This document shows, piece by piece, positions 44,701 to 54,926 of a DNA stretch of 57,500 nucleotides. The stretch is from Chrysomallon squamiferum. Its lineage: Eukaryota > Mollusca > Gastropoda > Neomphalida > Peltospiridae. Location: the NCBI GenBank assembly GCA_012295275.1, contig CM022670.1, positions 18,544,198 through 18,601,697 of the forward strand. The letters run 5' to 3'. The position numbers and the translations under genes are program-made. The notes beneath the pieces are model-generated. The model did not search any database and was not told where the DNA came from. It saw nothing but the letters and a program-made list of their open reading frames with translations. The stretch's first letter is position 1, and each line of letters opens with the position of its first letter.

Positions 44701-46120
44701 TTTTCGCTAGAACAAAGACGAACACAGAATGACAATAAATGTAAACATTTAAACAAATTTTGGAAAAGTTTAATCCTGCCATTTTTTTTGTCCATGTAAA
44801 ATAATTCCATTATTTGTTACCTAACAAACCATCCCATATCATCATCATCATCATTATCATCATCACCATCTTCATCATCATCATCAACATTATTATTGTC
44901 TTCTTTTTCTCTTTCATGCTTTATTTTATTTTTAAATTTCATTTATTTATATTTATTGCAACAAATGTACCCGAAAGACTGACCCAACACCTTTGAAATT
45001 GTGATTAAATTGTTACAAGTTTTGAAATAATATCTTATTTTTCTTAAACATTCACGTATTTGTAGAATTATTTAATGAAATTATATTACTAATTTTACGA
45101 ATAAGATCGCATTACAAAATACAAATACCAGTGTAGTTCTGATAATAGAATCCAATTGTGAAACTACATCATAAAGGGACGTTACTCGAGTTTACCGTTA
45201 TTATTATTATTATTACTTGACAAATAAAATTGAAAACATGGATTACCTACCCTGAATTTGTAACACCTTGGAATAATCCACTTCATTGAAACAAAATTTT
45301 TTAAAGTTTTAATTTTAGCTTTATTTTATTTTTATTTTGTTTGTTTGTTTTGTTTAGGTTAACAGTATCTTTAGATGGAATTTATTAATTATTTTTCGCC
45401 AGCTACTTAGTATTAAACACTGACTCATCGTTGTGTTTGTGTGTGTGTGTGTATTTACACACAGACATATATATATATATATATTTTAATTATTATTAAT
45501 TTTCTTGTACAGTATTAATTATTTATTTATTTATTTATTATTGTTGTTGTTGGTGGTGGTGGTGGTGATGGTGGTGGTGGTGATGATATTGTTGTTGTTA
45601 AAGGAAAAAGAATTATTTGAACTAGTCTAATTTTTAAGTGGGTATTATTTATTAGTCAGTATTATAAAAAATATATATATATAACTAAATACTGGACATT
45701 AATAATTTTACTCAAATTTTAAATGATTTACAGTTAGGACTATTTTTGGCATCGACGTTTTCTTTGCTGGGCATTTCTTGAAGTGGACCAAATGTCACGG
45801 ACGATTTTCTTAAGGGCAAGAATAAAGTGAATAATTTCGAGTGGATGACGTCTCGTGAAAAGATTTATTGACCTAAATATTATTTCAGTGTCAGACAGTT
45901 TGGAAACAGTTTGAATGCTGCCAAAATGTAAAGATGTTTTTTTTCCTACTTTACTATTAATAATATTTAATACGACCTGCACATATTTACAGTTCAGATT
46001 AATATGTTAATAGCGATAATTATTAAACGGTAGCCGAATTATTATCGGAACGAAAATTATTTCAGAAAGAAGATAGAATTATTATTTTAATGTAAAAAAA
46101 AAAAAAATAAAAAATAAAAA

Positions 46121-46163
<43 letters not shown>

Positions 46164-47335
46164 GTAATAATAAAGAAAATAGTTAAAAAAATAAATATCT
46201 TACTTACTGTGTCAAAATATTAAATGCATTGTGAGTGAATTATAGAAACTTAATATTTGATTATTTATTTAGTACTGTTGAATACATTTCATATAGATTT
46301 ATTGTTATAAATATTGCTACTCTCAATTAATTAATATATGATTAATATTCTATATATGATTAATATCCTAATTGTTAATATTCTTTTATCAGGATTACAT
46401 TTGTATTCGTATATTTTAAAATAATAATAATTATAATTATAATCAGATAGGAAATATTATTAATTTATCACAGAATGAAAATAAATTTTATAAAACATTT
46501 TTTTTCTAATATAATTTATATAAACACTGTTTTAATTATTAATTTACTTAAAATACTGTTCCGTTTTAAAACTTTTGTGTTCGAGTTATTAGTTTTACTG
46601 TAATACAATATAATATAAAAAAATTTACCGTTATTATTTCAGTGTCAATATATTTAATAACAATTTACAAAATTATACTTATCTAATTATTAATCTGCTG
46701 TTTATAGTTATAAACTTTACTGTGAAAATTATGTGATACAGTATATCAACATTTACCGTTATAATTATTATTTTGGTGTCAGTATATTTAATAACAATTT
46801 ACAAAATTCTCCTTATCTATTATTCTGCTGTTTATAGGTATAAAAAGTATTTGAAACAATACATCAATATTTACCATTTAAATTATTACAATCTACAAAG
46901 GTCAGCTTTCCTACTTATTTGTCTGATGTTTATAGCTATAAAACACTTTAAAAGAATTTACTATTAACATTTTTGTTTTACTCGCATTAATTAGTTTATA
47001 TTCATGAATATAAATATCTAACAATTCTACCAATTAACTTCATAAAACCATTGTAATCACCAACAAGGATTCTATTCTTTCTCTGTATACAGCGATATAC
47101 ACCGTTTTTCGCGGTTTAAGGAACATTATTCTGCTGACCGATATGTAATGACCAACAACGATATTATTTTTGCCTATTAAACAATTGTGCAATTAAATCA
47201 TGAGATGACGACTGACGTGATAAATGATTTAATTTCTGTCAGGTATCTAAATAATCGCGTTATGTAGAAAGTATCGTTATGCTCACCTTGAACCACGCTC
47301 CAAGTGAAAGAGAAACAAAAAAAAAATTTCAACAT
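40366..47335 (-). CDS. Pancreatic-lipase-family secreted lipase, nine coding exons
   Basis: Joined exons (minus strand): 47335-47287, 44544-44391, 43994-43829, 43405-43177, 42777-42526, 42383-42144, 41585-41480, 41232-41047 and 40441-40366. All introns are GT-AG and phases agree at every junction. The 485-residue product begins with a signal peptide (1..about 17). VCYGDLGCF (about 28..36) is the family's N-terminal Cys pair, FVVHGWTHN contributes to the oxyanion hole, GHSLG carries Ser179, GLDPAEP carries Asp202, and CSHMRS carries His293. The triad matches human PNLIP Ser152/Asp176/His263. A lid loop lies between the Cys of PGCDK and the Cys of ACSH (28 residues between them). The C-terminal PLAT-type domain runs from about residue 362 to the terminal Cys. 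N-glycosylation sequons occur at NAS, NKT and NIS. The family hydrolyses triacylglycerols, phospholipids or galactolipids outside the cell; the substrate here cannot be read from sequence. Only exon 1 and the exon 8 donor are less than certain. Confidence 0.93.
40671..40835. repeat. 78-bp tandem duplication in the last lipase intron
   Basis: Units starting AGTGTGTATG at 40671 and 40749, and a partial third at 40827, are nearly identical. The period is a multiple of three, so both strands read as a repeated 26-residue frame; the plus strand reads through HCEYTELQCTREECNP. It lies between exons 8 and 9. No known protein is recognised. Confidence 0.92.
41047..41232 (-). CDS. Lipase exon 8 (PLAT-type domain)
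   Basis: It encodes TNTVINAHNTLSSLI through VKWMYPNDW to GETQK plus two bases. Acceptor TCCTCTAG. The chosen donor AT|GTCAGT is the one whose phase fits exon 9; the nearby TCA|GTAAAA would break the frame. The donor is a weaker consensus than the other seven. Confidence 0.88.
41480..41585 (-). CDS. Lipase exon 7 (start of the PLAT-type domain)
   Basis: It encodes YHYLVNISSDSNMYGMVKVKL through TPLM plus two bases. Acceptor TTGACAG and donor ATGAA|GTAGGT. Reading five bases further to the next GT would introduce a TAG stop. Confidence 0.93.
42144..42383 (-). CDS. Lipase exon 6 (catalytic His)
   Basis: It encodes AEAAVACSHMRS through GHCLQCYANKTQCSRMG to ISTYC plus one base, with His293 in CSHMRS. 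It is Cys-rich as in the family. Acceptor GTTGTAG and donor GCA|GTAAGTG. Confidence 0.96.
42526..42777 (-). CDS. Lipase exon 5 (catalytic Asp and lid start)
   Basis: It encodes LDPAEPYFQ through VIHTD and GHVDFYPNGG to MGYY plus one base, with Asp202 at the start. Acceptor TTATCAG and donor TATG|GTAAAC. The lid begins at PGCDK near the end. Confidence 0.96.
42783..42905. repeat. (AAT)n/(AAC)n array at the acceptor side of a lipase intron
   Basis: Trinucleotide repeats begin a few bases from the exon 5 acceptor, so on the minus strand the intron tail is a TTG/TTA-rich pyrimidine-biased tract. Long Asn or Leu frames through it are spurious. Confidence 0.93.
43177..43405 (-). CDS. Lipase exon 4 (nucleophile elbow)
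   Basis: It encodes EDMNVIAVDWGHGAG through HVIGHSLGAHVAGYAG to LGRIT plus one base. Acceptor TTCACAG and donor ACCG|GTAAGG. It carries the catalytic Ser179. Confidence 0.96.
43829..43994 (-). CDS. Lipase exon 3
   Basis: It encodes ANPTTNNEQ through KFVVHGWTHN to ELLKH. Acceptor GACAG and donor CAC|GTAAGT. The first base completes an Arg codon with exon 2. It holds the HGW oxyanion-hole segment. Confidence 0.95.
44391..44544 (-). CDS. Lipase exon 2
   Basis: It encodes FFLSDLTPSQVCYGDLGCF through FFLYT plus two bases. Acceptor TTTTTCAG and donor CG|GTAAGTG. An earlier GTGAGT inside the exon (44445..44440) would end it with phase 0 and give a stop in the next exon, so the later donor is required. 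Confidence 0.93.
44545..47286 (-). other. First lipase intron
   Basis: A 2.7-kb AT-rich intron containing (TAA)n (46121..46161), a GGT/GTT-rich run (45541..45600) and the tandem array near 46.6 kb. An 80-codon minus-strand frame at 45740..45982 has no recognised homology and no splice logic with the lipase. Confidence 0.6.
46623..46975 (+). repeat. Degenerate tandem array, three units of about 120-130 bp
   Basis: ATTTACC words at 46623, 46751 and 46869 and CTG(C/A)TGTTTATAG words at 46695, 46825 and 46923 mark successive units. The first two share long stretches such as ATATTTAATAACAATTTACA. The third has lost about 30 bp. A possible older unit lies upstream from about 46495. Confidence 0.8.
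47287..47335 (-). CDS. Lipase exon 1: signal peptide (start codon to phase-1 donor)
   Basis: ATG at 47335..47333 opens a 16-residue stretch with one Lys, a Phe-rich hydrophobic core and a Val-Val-Gln-Gly end. A good donor (CAAG|GTGAGC) follows one base into a codon. Exon 2 begins two bases into a codon with GT, so the joint codon is GGT (Gly). The length and final Gly resemble the human pancreatic lipase signal peptide. Ten consecutive T bases encode part of the core. The match of phase, donor and signal character makes this the best first exon; a transcript would settle it. Confidence 0.65.
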
Positions 47336-47470
47336 TATTTAAAAAAAACCAACAAATAAACAACAAAACGACTGTTTCTGATTCTTCCACCGCTTCGAGA
47401 AGGCAAGAAAATGCCCGTTATTTTTTATTATATTTATTATTTTGCCTTTTTTTAATTTTTATTTTTAATT
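47336..47470 (-). promoter_or_regulatory. Putative lipase promoter and 5'UTR
   Basis: The minus strand upstream of the proposed start has AT-rich TATAATAAAAAA around 47430..47445, about 100 bp before the ATG, followed by a more complex stretch (47375..47410). This is inferred from position and from exon 1 being correct. Confidence 0.3.
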
Positions 47471-47782
47471 TTTATTTTTTTAAGTTTATATGTCTGATAA
47501 AAAGCAAAGATAAACATATGTTAGTTAAGTCGTATTTTCGTATCCTAGACTTGGAAAAATAAGACATGTACGCAGTTTATGTCAGAATTTTACAAATAAC
47601 TTACATCTTAATTTAAACCTAATTAAACGTTATTTTTTTTACATTTTGTCATTAATTAACGAAGTGACAATAGATGTTCATAAAATTCGGCTTTAAACGA
47701 AACGAAATGTTAGAAAACGTTTAAGATAAATATAGTGTAGTGGCATTTTAGAAGAAACAATATGTCATTTATTTTCTATTTT

Positions 47783-47783
<1 letters not shown>

Positions 47784-47868
<85 letters not shown>
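47784..47868. repeat. (TC)n microsatellite, 85 bp
   Basis: An uninterrupted TC run upstream of the lipase promoter side. Confidence 0.96.
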
Positions 47869-47872
<4 letters not shown>

Positions 47873-47999
47873 TACGTAACTATCTGCCTCTCTCTCTTTA
47901 TCTCTCATTTATATCTGTTTTATATTCCTAAGCTATCACCAATCCCAAATGTTCATTGCACTCGATAGTGTTATGAAAATGTAATTAATATTTCCTTTT

Positions 48000-48441
48000 T
48001 CAAAGATGTATTACTTTTAAATTCATTTTCCCTATTTGTAAACACATATATTCAAAATACGTAAACACAATCCTTGACTGCTGAGCTATATAAATGTTGT
48101 TGATGGCCTGCATCACGCCTGTTTATTAATATATAATTGTTATTTCATCTTCCTCGTTCGGGAAATAATATGTTTCTGAATGATAATAAAAATAATGTTT
48201 CTAATTAGCAGTTGATACCATTCGTTGATAAATACACTTTTTTATTTCATTTCTGTTTCAAAACATAATTACATAATTCGTGCAGTTAAAAAAAAATATA
48301 TATATTAATAAAAAAAATATGATCCTTCATATTATTTAAAATTATTTTATCGCAGTTTGTTCAGAAGATAACAAAAAGTATATAAATGTTTATATATGTA
48401 AATATCTGTGAATATCAAGTTATTATTTTGAATTTAACAAA

Positions 48442-48493
<52 letters not shown>

Positions 48494-48568
48494 GCAGTAA
48501 CAATAACAGTAATAAGAACAATAATATGAACAATAATAAGAAAAAAAATAATCATAAATAAAAAAAAA

Positions 48569-48599
<31 letters not shown>

Positions 48600-49270
48600 A
48601 TTTAAACCCACAGCTATATGTCGTGTAATCAAGTCAGTGGTGACGGTCAGTTTGTTTCTCTCAGAGATAATGCAAAGTGTATTTGTGTGTCAAAGTCAAT
48701 GTATGTCAAAGTGACAAGACGTCCTCCTTGTCTGACTACCCTACAACGCAGAGAGAAGACCAAACAAACCAAAACATGAGTGATGATAAATTCTTCTATC
48801 GATGACAGTGAACGTGATATTGCTAAAATATGTGTTTGTAGTTTACCTTTCAGTTTCAGAGAAACGTTGTGGGCGTTCTCAAGAGCACTTTTCAAAAGTG
48901 GAAATACGATATGGTTTTATTTAACTGGACGATGACCTAGAGTTAACTTTGACCTCGCGAGTCAATTCAGACTACGGTGCAAAAAGAAAGTGAAAAAAAA
49001 AAAAAAAGAGATGAAAAGAATAAGCTTCTGATTGAAATTGTTAAGCTGTCTTCTTAAGACTGGCTGATACTGTGATCGAATCTCAGTGTCGGCTGTCAGA
49101 GTTACTGGATTTATTAATTGATTTCCTTTTTAAATAAAAGTAATGTATCATAAACAGCAAAAGAATTAGGAACGCTGGTATAACTGTTAAACTGTTGGTT
49201 TATAATGGCAAGTATGGGGTTTTGATTCCTGTTAATGAAATCAAAAGAAACATGTAAGACAGAACAAAAA
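48000..49270. other. Gene-free stretch upstream of the lipase gene
   Basis: (TAA)n at 48445..48494 and AAAT repeats at 48565..48600 are followed by a more complex segment (48610..49120). That segment includes a B-box-like GATCGAATCTC at 49074 without a convincing A box, possibly a decayed SINE. No gene was identified. Confidence 0.5.
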
Positions 49271-49309
49271 TCGGTTTTGATAACCCGCTGAAAATCTTTT
49301 CTTTTTCTT

Positions 49310-49310
<1 letters not shown>

Positions 49311-49360
<50 letters not shown>

Positions 49361-49441
49361 CTTAGGTAAACTAACACCATTTTGTGCAGAAATACCCGGC
49401 TGCTGGATTAATTAAAATTAATTCGTATTCATGCCATTATC
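49311..49441 (-). mobile_element. Poly(A)-tailed retroposon remnant, copy 1
   Basis: A poly(T) run (49311..49360) is followed by AACTAACACCA, TTTGTGCAGA, GCTGCTGGATTA and TATTCATGCC. The same words follow poly(T) in the copy at 49688..49817, so the element is a poly(A)-tailed retroposon on the minus strand. The 5' end and family are unknown. Confidence 0.6.
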
Positions 49442-49687
49442 AAATATTTCAAAGAAATATTTTATTTAATATCCCGCTGAAAATAATTTAACTACGATGA
49501 TTAGACGTCAAGATACAGTTAAAAATAGATTATGAGAAAGGCTAAGCAATGGGCTACTCTTTTCAGTTAGCAACAGAGACAGTTTATAAGTAAGTCAGAC
49601 AGACACTGAATCACGCGGCCTGTCGTGGAGCAATGGGTGGATCGGGAAACTACCCACAGAGCGAACTGGCATCTAAATGGGAAAGTA

Positions 49688-49817
49688 TTTTTTTTATTTT
49701 TTTTTTTTTTTTTAAATTCCTTTGATACACTAACACAAGTTTGTGCAGACACCCCTGGATGCTGGATTATGCCGACAAACTAGAATAATTATATTCTATT
49801 CATATTCATGCCCTTGT
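49688..49817 (-). mobile_element. Poly(A)-tailed retroposon remnant, copy 2
   Basis: This is the partner of 49311..49441, with shared words CACTAACAC, TTTGTGCAGA, GATGCTGGATTA and CATATTCATGCC, again directly after a poly(T) run on the plus strand. Confidence 0.6.
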
Positions 49818-51235
49818 CATGTGGTCGACTGATAATGCTGAGAGACTAAGCTGCACCTAGTTAACCTTGTTGTGTCTTTCTCATTTCAAAGATACGCTGT
49901 ATGATTCTTTTCAGAATCTACTAACAGTTAGTACAAGCATACTTTAATTTCCAGTAGCCTTTTTTCTTCCTTTCTTTCTTCACTTTTTATTTTTTTTTAA
50001 TGATACTCTTCAGAATTTTTTTGAAACTATTTTCATGGAAGTAATCTTATACATTTTAGCTCGACAGTTCCATTACCAGAGGCAAAAAGCTGATATATAA
50101 GATGGTGCAAATTTATTAATTTTGTGCATCAGGTGTTGAACAATATCGTGTTTGTTTGAGGTTTTATGTTCTGACTGTTTGCTTCATATAGCTTACGGTT
50201 ACACATCGTTTATTTTCGTAAATAACAACCCGCCTACGGGCTCGATTGCAAAATGACCTTGTAACAAAAGCTACAGTATACGGTGCTGACTATACACTTA
50301 CATGCACAGAAAAATAAAGACGGCACCTTTTTGCTTGCGTCACATTTATCTCTGTGCCTTTCATTATCCCAGATTCCAAAACGCCTACAGTAAAAATGCA
50401 AGATAACTCTGATGTTACCATAGGGCAGATCTAGAGTTGTCCATAGGGATGGTTTCTATCGGCAGATCAGTTATATAAATAAAATCGCAATGTTACTTTA
50501 TCTTGTGTAAAATCGGAATCCACAATTTATGTTTTTAATATATTTTTTTTTTTTTTTTTTTTTTTTAAGTTCGTACTAGTGCATGGCTTTATACAAATTG
50601 CTGTGACATTTAATATATCATTGCTTTGTGGCAGTTTTGCATGTCATATACCAATTAGCACAGAAAATTCCTAAAGAAAGCATAGGTCAAAGTTACGCAA
50701 TTCAAATTAATCTGGTTTCTCTGCCAAGAAAGCAGCATATTTATATGTGCTCTTTTCAAACACAAATAAAAGTAGAACTTCTTCTGATATAAGAATGATA
50801 AAAAACCCATTTGTTTAATAATTATCACTATTTTATTTTATTGATTGTGGTTTTTATGCATTTTTTCTTTTAAAATTTAAATTTATTTATTTATTTATTT
50901 TTGTTTATTTATTTATTTATTTATTTATTGTTTGTTTGTTTGTTTATTTGTTCATTCATCCATTCATTCATTTTATTTTATTTTATTTTATTTTGTCTAT
51001 TTATTTATCAAAAGTTAAATATCAGTATCTCAGCCTAATAAAGATTACTACAACCGCGACACACTTATCCATGCATGAAACAAACTCAAATGGCGTAAAC
51101 CAGATAATAAAATCATGGGTGGATACAAGATTTCAGTAAAGCAGGGTAATCCATCAATGACGTGGCTAAAATCTTCAAAATCAAATGAAATTCATTATTA
51201 CTGGAAATAAAAATAATAAATATAAATAAAAAATA

Positions 51236-51238
<3 letters not shown>

Positions 51239-51327
<89 letters not shown>
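51239..51327. repeat. (TC)n microsatellite, about 88 bp
   Basis: An uninterrupted TC run producing a Glu-Arg string on the minus strand. Confidence 0.96.
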
Positions 51328-51328
<1 letters not shown>

Positions 51329-53184
51329 GCCCACCTTAACATACTCCAAACATTATAATTTAAATAACAAAGCTAGTCTGATTATTTCATAAGTGTAGTA
51401 ATATTGAGCATTTTACGCGAGGTAGTCATACGATTCTATTAAATACCACAGAGTCATTACAAATTGTAACAATAATAAATAATATTAAAATCTTTCAACC
51501 GGTCTAGCATTTTTTTTTTTTTACAGCTGTGTTACCCGGTCCGTGCCACCAAGTATCAGACGTTTCACAGACATCATTGTCCTGTGGATAAAAATATCAG
51601 TTTTCAGTCCTTGAAGTTTTATCATTATCTCACATGACTGACACCTTTACATAATAACGTCACGTTCCACGATCCCAGGCCCACCTCTCTTGATCTTATC
51701 ATTTAAGCACAGAAACTCTATATATCTGCAGTGCATTCCACCCACACAGATTTATTTATTTATCCACTATAAAATCGTCTCCATGGTCACTGATTTGACA
51801 TTGTTTTGATTTGTAAAACTGTAATGACTCCAACAAATTAAAATTATACTGTCTTCAGTTTCCATATTTCTGATAGGAACGTATTACTCTAGCAGAATTA
51901 TTTTCGCAAGCAACTCTGCTGGTCACTGATCTGGTTAAGATGATCTATAAATTGATTAAATTCATAGCCAAATTGCTCATGTTTTATTTCAGATAATTGG
52001 GGCTGATGACGGTGAAGTTCTATACTTTTTCAAAACTGGTAAGAAAAACTTCGTTTTAGTGATCACGAATTCAAACACGTATTCATCTGATCAGACTTGC
52101 TGAGTTAGGAATAATGACAGTACACTCAGAAGTGTTTGAAACAGATAACAGAAATCTATGTCAATCCATGAATTAATATACATGTTGCTTAAGATAGTGT
52201 TCGGGACTAGTAAAATACCAAACTGATAATGAATAACTATTTTAAGCCCAAACAGCAAAACAATATATCTATTTATCTATCTATATAAATATATGTGTGT
52301 GTGTGTTGCTGTATGTATATGTGTATATGTGTGTGTAGGTATATATATCTATCCATCCATCCTTCCATCCATCCATCTATCAGTCTATCACCCGATCCAT
52401 GTCTCCTATTATACTACGTTTTATTTTACAGCCTTCCTTCATCTCCGCAGACTCTTTCTCTTTCTCTCTGAGTCCCTTTCGTTTCATTTTATCACTTTAC
52501 TATATTGTATATGCAGTATTAAATTTAACTTAAACTCTTATTCTTGTGCCACTTCAAACGTGAACTACTTCACATTCTGTGTCAGCTGAACAAAAGGCAA
52601 ACCGTATATTTTATGAAACATTTAAATAACATTCGCCTTAAATTTCGTTTCGTTATGACGAAATCTCAGCCTGAAATGCCGTCATGAACACTGCACTAGA
52701 ACCCAGACGTCGACTCGGTTCACTGCTTTGTGATCTGATGACTTCGCAAACAATCCTCGGTCGAGACGTGGGAATTTGCCACTTTCTTTACAAGTTTTCT
52801 CAAATAAAATCAAATAAGATTAAACGAGGAGAAAAGCAAATCAATTTTAAATTTGCGAATAACGGCACACAGACCAGTGGCTGAAATAAAAACGTCATTG
52901 ACGAGACAAAGCCATGGGCCATCATTTGCCCGTGAAGTTAGAGGTGATAAAAATCCTATTAAGAAAAACATTTCGACCTCTCTAATGTTTAAAAAAGGAG
53001 AGAAATGAAAGATTAATTGAAGCAAGGTTTAAATAAATTGCCTATAAGAAATTTATTCTTGTGACAGCGAAACCATGCAGGGATTTTGTAAATCAAAACA
53101 AGACTGGAGTAAATAGCAATTGTTTTCTTGGTTTGACTTTGTTGTTTTCTTTGCTTGGGGCTATTGGTTTGTTTGTTTAGTTAT

Positions 53185-53196
<12 letters not shown>

Positions 53197-53250
<54 letters not shown>
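53197..53250. repeat. (TTA)n array
   Basis: A pure ATT/TTA trinucleotide run of about 54 bp. Confidence 0.94.
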
Positions 53251-53251
<1 letters not shown>

Positions 53252-53873
53252 GTTTTAGACATTGTTATTGCTTTTATATAACATTATTTATTAATTTGGC
53301 AAAATTTTTTTTTTTTTGCGTTCTTATGTGTTTCTTTTATTTATTTTGTATTCTTATTGTTATTATTTGACGCTAGTATTATCTTTTTTATCTGATTTAT
53401 TTTTCATTATTATCATTTTATTGTTGTTTGTTTATTTCTTTCTTTAGTATTATATTTGTCTGTGATTGTAGTTTATTTTACTTTATTTTATTTTATTTAT
53501 TTATTTATTTGCTTGTTTGTTTGTTTATTTATTTATTTAATATTTTCGTTATTGATTTTTGTTTGTCATAATTATTTTGATTATTTCATGTTGATTATAT
53601 TTTGGGTTTTTGTTTTATTACTGTTTATATTATTATTTTTTATGGTATTATTTCTTGGACGTGAGTGTTTTTGCTTCTTTTAGTTTTTTTTTTTTTTTTT
53701 TTAAATATTTCACATTCTGTTATTTTGACGATAGTGGTTTTATTTCATTGGCTTACTTATTTTACTGGAGTTAATACTATGCTATTTGACTTGTTTAATT
53801 TATCCGTTGTAATTTCTTCAATATTTCTATTTTAATTGTTTCTCTTATTACTTTTGATTATTTTTATGTCAAT

Positions 53874-53970
53874 TTTTTCCTTTTCAAGTTATTTAATTCC
53901 CTTTTTTGGGGGGTGGGGTGGGGAGGTGTATGTCAGACTATTTCAACAACAAAAAAAGAAAACATTTAGA
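53874..53970 (+). repeat. Dispersed repeat pair, copy 1
   Basis: It begins TTTTCCTTTTCAAGTTATTT, continues through a G-rich run (53908..53926) and TATTTCAACAACAAAA. Copy 2 lies at 57147..57285. Confidence 0.7.
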
Positions 53971-54193
53971 ATACTTTTTGTTTGTTTTCGTCTTTTTCTA
54001 GGGAAGGTTTTAGGTGTTGACCTGTTATCGTCATTTTCTATGTACACTAATTTATTTTCTTCTGCTTTTGATTTTTTTCTTTTACGTTTTCTTTTGTTTT
54101 GTTGATTTTTCCTTCTCCTTCATTAACTTTACATTTTAATTAACTTTTCTTCCTCTTTTTTCATAAATCATTGTTTATCTTTTTTCCTTAACT

Positions 54194-54735
54194 AATTAAT
54201 TTATTTTGTTCTGTCACTTTTTATCTCTTATTTTAAAAATTGCTCATCAATGTAATTTAAAATGATTTATTATTCGTCAAAATATATATATATATTTAAA
54301 AAAAACAAGTGAGTTTCCTATTTTGCACAAAAAGGGAGCACCCTTATTTTAATATATATAAATTTTCCAAGATAAAATCATTAAAATTAGGGTGCTCCCC
54401 TTTTGTGAAAAGCAGGAACTGCACCTATTTGTTATTTTGTTTGTTATTTTTGTTTTTTTTTGTGCGTGTGTGTGGTTTTTTTACATCGGTGGTGCACTTT
54501 ACATTTGCCCTTCCTCTGGATACCTGTTCAAAACCTGAATACTTAATGGACTTGTGCATGCACAGCTTTGTCACCTCAGCTCGAGACCCTTACAGATTTT
54601 TTTCAACAGTTTTCAACTTAAAAGCACAGCGCAAAACTGCATTTAAAAAGTTATGACAGATCATCCGCATCTGAAAAAGAATTAGTTTATTTTCCTTGAT
54701 GTTTTGTAAGTGTGTTATCAGCCTTATTGTAAATA
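54194..54735 (+). repeat. Tandem segmental duplication, copy A
   Basis: About 540 bp is shared with copy B (54927..55470). Landmarks in order are TTTATTTTGTTCTGT, TTTAAAATGATTT, TTCCAAGATAAAATCATTAAA, CCTTTTGTGAAAAGC, GATTTGCCCTTCCT-like words, GTGCATGCACAGCTTTGT, ACCTCAGCTCGAG and ATCCGCATCTGAAAAAGAAT. Copy A contains a complete hairpin (54326..54407). There is no coding capacity. Confidence 0.9.
54326..54407. repeat. 27-bp inverted repeat (hairpin), 28-bp loop
   Basis: The left arm 54326..54352 and right arm 54381..54407 are reverse complements at 25 of 27 positions, including the core GGGAGCACCCT. This is far beyond chance and is not a simple repeat. Confidence 0.92.
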
Positions 54736-54769
54736 TGTATGTATCTCTGTCTTATATACGTCTGATTAC

Positions 54770-54917
54770 ACTCTGACACAGACAATATTTAGGGAACGCA
54801 CTGGCATAATCACGACCTCACAAACACGGTCAGATGTCGCTGACGAGACTCGAACGTATGACACCCATTCGCAAGTACTCCAGACGCGAACGACCTCACC
54901 GTCCGTACGGCCATCAA
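54770..54917 (-). mobile_element. tRNA-derived SINE at the duplication junction
   Basis: On the minus strand TGGCCGTACGG (from 54913) resembles an A box, and GTTCGAGTCTC (54855..54845) is a near-perfect B box. The B box is followed by CGTCAGCGACATCTG and a non-tRNA tail. The spacing is slightly long for a tRNA but usual for SINE heads. It lies exactly between duplication copies A and B. Confidence 0.7.
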
Positions 54918-54926
54918 CAAATTTTA

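Larger units (their letters stand above)
49860..53870. other. Gene-free region
   Basis: It contains poly(T) at 50547..50567, TTTA repeats (50881..50930), a (TC)n tract, and TTA repeats and T-rich DNA from 53170 onward. Moderately complex sequence lies at 50040..50480, 51360..52240 and 52600..53150. A 66-codon frame at 52684..52884 is not recognised. Confidence 0.5.

Noticed and set aside
45740-45982. An 80-codon minus-strand frame inside lipase intron 1
   Set aside because: No family recognised, no splice sites that fit the lipase phases, and the family does not need an extra domain there.
48841-48913. Possible alternative first exon of the lipase ending AAAG|GTAAAC, also phase 1
   Set aside because: It has no in-frame ATG (TAA lies upstream), no convincing acceptor and no signal-peptide character; the exon at 47287..47335 fits better.
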